A stretch of 64,000 nucleotides of DNA from positions 184,823,333 to 184,887,332 of the forward strand of contig CM047805.1 in assembly GCA_026214975.1 (NCBI GenBank), given 5' to 3'. Source of the DNA: Gentiana macrophylla. Its lineage: Eukaryota; Streptophyta; Magnoliopsida; Gentianales; Gentianaceae. The position numbers and the translations under genes are program-made. Below the pieces are notes generated by a model. The model did not search any database and was not told the DNA's origin. It worked only from the letters and a program-made list of their open reading frames with translations. Shown in pieces: positions 60,595-64,000 of this stretch. Numbering within the stretch: position 1 is the first letter of the stretch; every line of letters starts with the position of its first letter.

Positions 60595-60935
60595 GCTTGT
60601 CAATTTATAGTAAACGGATAAGGAGTCTCCTTCGAAGATAGTGTTCAAGTATCCCCAAGTCGTTGCAAAAAAGATGGCGTGGTACATGGCTAGGGCCTCT
60701 CCAATCATAACATCGAACTTGCCAACCAGTTTCACAGAAAAACTATTCAGAATATCTCCATTGTTATTTCTCGCTAGACTGCCTATTGCCATGCCTTCAT
60801 TATTGGTAGTGACATACATTAAATTTAATTTTTCCCAACACGGGTGGTTTCTAGGATCTTTGGTATATTATTGCAATTTTAAACTTTAAACAGTAAAATG
60901 TCCTTAAACTAGATTATTGCAATTTTATTTTATTA

Positions 60936-60966
60936 CTAGTAGGAAAACTCGTGCAATGCACGGGAT
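60936..60966 (-). mobile_element. Helitron 3' terminus, minus strand
   Basis: On the minus strand: hairpin CCCGTGCATTGCACGAG, then TTTTCCTACTAG, then T at 60935. It closely resembles the terminus at 33048-33074. The 5' end, expected to the right, was not found. Confidence 0.65.
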
Positions 60967-61160
60967 CGTTACTCTTTAGGAGGCATCCGCCCCAGATAAA
61001 CTACCCACCTCGCACTGTCCCGCCTCCCCCGAATGATCGGTGCGGCGGTTAGGCATCCTTAGACGAAAGAGTGGTCTTTCAGGATTGGTCGCCAGTTAGA
61101 TGATAAGAATTACCTAGGGTCTGCCACGGTATTTGATTGAAATAGTGTGGCACCGCTACG
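60967..61160 (-). rRNA. rrn26: Mitochondrial 26S (LSU) rRNA fragment in nuclear DNA
   Basis: On the minus strand the sequence contains GGGACAGTGCGAGGTGGGTA, then GTTTATCTGGGGCGGATGCC, then TCCTAAAGAGTAACG, a universal LSU rRNA segment (around E. coli 2240-2280). The upstream part (CTAAGGATGCCTAACCGCCG, ACCACTCTTTCGTC) fits plant mitochondrial 26S and not my recollection of the plastid form. Only about 190 bases are present, so it is a transferred fragment and not a gene. It abuts the Helitron hairpin. Confidence 0.75.
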
Positions 61161-62450
61161 AATGACTTTCTTTAATTATATAGCCCCTCTTCTAATTCCA
61201 CCCATAGATTCGTGTAAAATATGAAAACAATTAATAAAATTTTATAAAATTATATAATGAATAATATTTTCGGTTGAATAAAAAATTTATGATGGATTAA
61301 TTTGAATATAAGTACTTGTCTGTAAACATTTGATGTACATGAAACAGAGTTTATGATAATTAATTTGATAAAACACTTTTACAATTGACCATTTTGGTAT
61401 ATATATATATATATACATTTTTTTTTAAAGGAAGGGGATTCAAATTGCCCCTTCCAACAATATTACAATGTCGATAACAAAACAAAACAATGAGCGATTA
61501 AAAAAAGTTTTGACAAACAGGGGTCAAAATTAGTTCAATGGATAACAAATGAGACATTCCTTTACTCGCCTTCCTGGCTGATCATGTAAATATTACCTTG
61601 AGACAAATTAGTGGATTCTATGTTATTTCTTGATAGATAGTGGCATATCAGAAACTAATGCCATCGGGGCACAAGGGTAAATTGGAGAAGGGTAAAAGAA
61701 AGAAATGAACGTAACGTAACACCTAAAATACGTCGTTTGATATAATTTTTTTATTATCTAGGTTCATTTCTTATTTATGGATCCTCATGTTCCGTTTGTA
61801 GCCGACTGTTTAATTTTCGCTACCAATTCAAAGGTTGCTAAATGGAAATCTTGCATCCAAACGTCGTGGTCGTCAGCCGGCCGATTGAGAAGAGATAATG
61901 TGTTGTGTTCTTTCGGCCATATCACTTTGAGAGAAGTGACGATAGATCTCAAATTTTCATAATTTCGTCTTCGTCAGTGGTGAAATCCCATGTTTCAAGG
62001 GACAAGATTAACATTTGTCCAAATGATTTTGGTAGCATCCTTTCTATGCTCACTTTTATTTTATCACTTTAACGGCATGCTGGTGGAATGATAATTAATT
62101 ATAATTTTCTACTTTTAGGTGTCGGCTATTTTTAAACTCAAGCAAATAGCTACCGAAAATTTACCGCTAACAAGACATGGTAGGAATTTTAATATGTTGG
62201 TTGTGTGGTATTTGTAATGCTTAATTAAATCTTGCAATAGTCCATGTTTTATCCTTTTGAGCATTCACTTGAAACGACATTTGAGCTAATGTTTTACCAA
62301 AAGAATTGAAAGCCACCACCCTGGACGAAACTTTTTATCCGTGCAAATGAGCAAACCATGAAGCAAGATGAGGTAAAAAAAATACCGGGTTCCTGCATTC
62401 TGAAATATTTATTTTATTTTTAAATTGGTGTGTTAATTGATGGGTTTCAG
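61161..62450. other. AT-rich DNA, nothing firmly recognised
   Basis: Contains an AT repeat (61400-61422) and the ORF 61777-61962, which has no family motif. Some part may belong to the Helitron whose 3' end is at 60936. Confidence 0.45.
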
Positions 62451-62571
62451 GCAGGAGAAGCTATAAACCCAAAGGCATGCCCTCTTGCACATGCCCGGAT
62501 GACTGTAACAATCCTCGACCTCTTCCAACAAGCTGCCAATTACAAACAACTCAAAAAAGGCGCTAACAAAG
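62451..62571 (+). pseudogene. SNU13: SNU13/NHP2L1-type exon, isolated
   Basis: The exon reads [20 protein letters not shown], then [19 protein letters not shown], between an acceptor (TTTCAG|GCAG; either AG could be used, so the exon starts at 62451 or 62455) and a donor (AAAG|GTTTCT). This is the N-terminal part of the 15.5-kDa L7Ae-family protein that binds kink-turns in U4 snRNA and box C/D snoRNAs. Differences from the family form include Tyr to Cys in NPKAYPLA, Asp to His in PLAD and Val to Phe in ILDLVQQ. No following exon (starting EATKTLNRG) was found in the remaining 1.4 kb, nor a clear first exon. It is most likely a fragment; a gene with long introns running past the window is possible. 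Confidence 0.6.
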
Positions 62572-64000
62572 GTTTCTCTTTTATTTCTTCTACCCCTTTC
62601 TCGAACTAAAAAAAGAAAGGATTTTTATGAAGAATTTCTTTTTTTTTTTTTGTTAGTTTATGATGGAAATGCCTACCATAAGAAAGCGTGTTTTTGCCCA
62701 ATGCTCATTGCGTGTACACGGTAATGGTCTCTTTTATAAGGTACATGAATTTTTTTCATTAATTGTATTATATTCCACAAGATAGACAACTATAATATTG
62801 AAATAATTAATTACAAGTAAAATAGTAATGTCTGCCCTTGCTTCTATAATCAACTGGATAGATGTTTCTGCATCAATGTCTTCGATGTCAACAATTAAAT
62901 ATATTTGTACAATTTCGAACGAAAGATAGAATATGCACAATCTTTCCTTTCCTTTTTTATGTGTTTCCTGTTGTTTCCCCCTAATTGAATCCATATCCTG
63001 CTTTCAATTTTTTGTAGTGGTGTTTTCATCAACCGGAAGTTCTATTACTTGCGCTTTGAGAGCTAGATGGGTTCAAAAGCACAATTTAATCCTGACAATA
63101 GATTTGTGGTATGACATTGTAATAGAGAATCCCAATTTTATTTACATTTTATTCTCGCTCGCCATGTTGTTATGTAAATAATTTGAAACAGGTTGCTGCT
63201 TTGACTTTATTTACCTTAATTACTCTCTATTGACCCATCATACCAATCTCCCTCCATGTTTCTATTGAGGTATTTGTTTGAGAATCTCTTAATATTCTGC
63301 ATCTTGTCTATGCACAATTTGTTCTAAAAAAAATTGTTCTTATTTCTTGACAGGATGACTTTAGAATATTATCATGTTTACGTGACAGTGCCTTCGTTTT
63401 GTTCTCATTTCTGCATTCATTCCCTTTTATATACAACATTGATTGTTTTTGGATACATGAAGTAAATTGGAGACAAAGGGTTACAAAATGCGAATCGACT
63501 TTGGTAGCATCATGCATTTTTAAGAAACAGGAGTTTTGTCATCATTCTTTTGTTGGATAACCGATAACCACCTATAAGTATCCCCAGGATGTAACATTTG
63601 GTTTTTGCGTACCAAGGCAATTGTTACATCCTTATGCATCTGTTATGTAATCTGCTCAGAAGTTGTAACTTTCGCCCGTGTAATATAAACCATTACAGCT
63701 TTTGTTCATGTTGTTTGTGCTCATGAATTAGACTTCTTTCTCATGCTGTTCTAACATGGCTTCACTAGCAGATCATTCTATTAATTCTGTTTTGTTAAGT
63801 TCCTGTGTACCCCTTCTACCTGTTACAGCTCATTCTTTCTGTGGAGTAGTATGAAAATCAGCTTCTTATGTGTTTTGTTGTTGACCTGTTGTACTCTCTT
63901 CTAACTGTTCTATTTACTCTTTGTATTGTGTCTGCACTATGTCTTTTTAGACGGATAGTTCTTGCTCGGTTGATCTTCTCTAGGTTTTTATACTATCAAG
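62572..64000. other. AT-rich DNA to the window end
   Basis: No coding family was recognised. The stretch after about 63560 (TATAAGTATCC, TAATATAAACC, many C/T-rich segments) has the look of an LTR, but no end, partner or TSD is visible in the window. Confidence 0.4.

Larger units (their letters stand above)
59390..60855 (-). pseudogene. RNase H-like (RVT_3) domain remnant, split by an LTR
   Basis: Right piece (60855 down to 60595): NEGMAIGSLARNNNGDILNS, then KFDVMIGEALAMYHAIFFA and FEGDSLSVYYKLTS. The pattern G-x-G-x-(L/I)-x-R-(N/D)-x-G, then E-A-x-A-x-x-x-A, then EGD-(S/C) is the plant RNase H-like family linked to LINE-type reverse transcriptases. Left piece (59539 down to about 59395) continues the family pattern with PELSL-like and FDELVFINDITV-like segments, but with stops and frame changes. 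The insert 59540-60594 separates the pieces. Confidence 0.6.

Noticed and set aside
60967..61160. Functional rRNA gene or plastid rRNA
   Set aside because: Too short for a gene; the variable part fits mitochondrial 26S better than plastid 23S.

Overview
This is nuclear DNA of a flowering plant, very probably a eudicot. It has intron-split genes with GT/AG junctions, plant-restricted families (DUF247, DUF3444, group-G PP2C), Tat/gypsy and copia LTR retrotransposons, hAT, Mutator and Stowaway MITEs, Helitrons, and an insertion of mitochondrial rRNA sequence. The species cannot be read from the sequence. The window is gene-poor and AT-rich, and most of it is nested transposable elements.

Layout. 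1-3562: 3' part of a Tat-lineage LTR element with a decayed antisense gene. 4157-5889 (-): intact-looking DUF247 gene. 6321-11779: small hAT-like element split by a decayed 5-kb copia element. 11780-16875: AT-rich DNA with a SINE-like repeat and a hAT MITE. 16876-18125: solo LTR. About 19064-29490: N-terminal remnant of a TPR/DnaJ-type gene split by a 9.4-kb LTR element with no recognisable coding capacity (19545-28923). 30300-33074: another gene remnant, a 600-bp hAT element and a Helitron 3' end. 36062-40530: DUF3444 exon cut by a non-autonomous Tat-type element with two internal tandem arrays, itself carrying a nested solo LTR. 42208-44544 (+): four-exon PP2C phosphatase. 45304-46147 (-): three-exon RING-H2 protein. 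47622-58754: two long Helitrons facing each other by their 3' ends, forming an imperfect palindrome of about 11 kb. 59390-60855: RNase H-domain remnant split by an LTR. 60936-61160: Helitron 3' end abutting a mitochondrial 26S rRNA fragment. 62451-62571: one SNU13-type exon.

Only three genes look functional: DUF247, PP2C and RING-H2. PP2C and RING-H2 are convergent neighbours about 760 bp apart. Nothing links the three functionally. The strongest findings are the Helitron pair, whose arms date smaller insertions against each other, the Tat-type autonomous/non-autonomous family with internal arrays, and the mitochondrial rRNA at a Helitron end. I found no clear new defence or metabolic system. 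All element boundaries were read by eye from terminal motifs and target-site duplications (TSDs).
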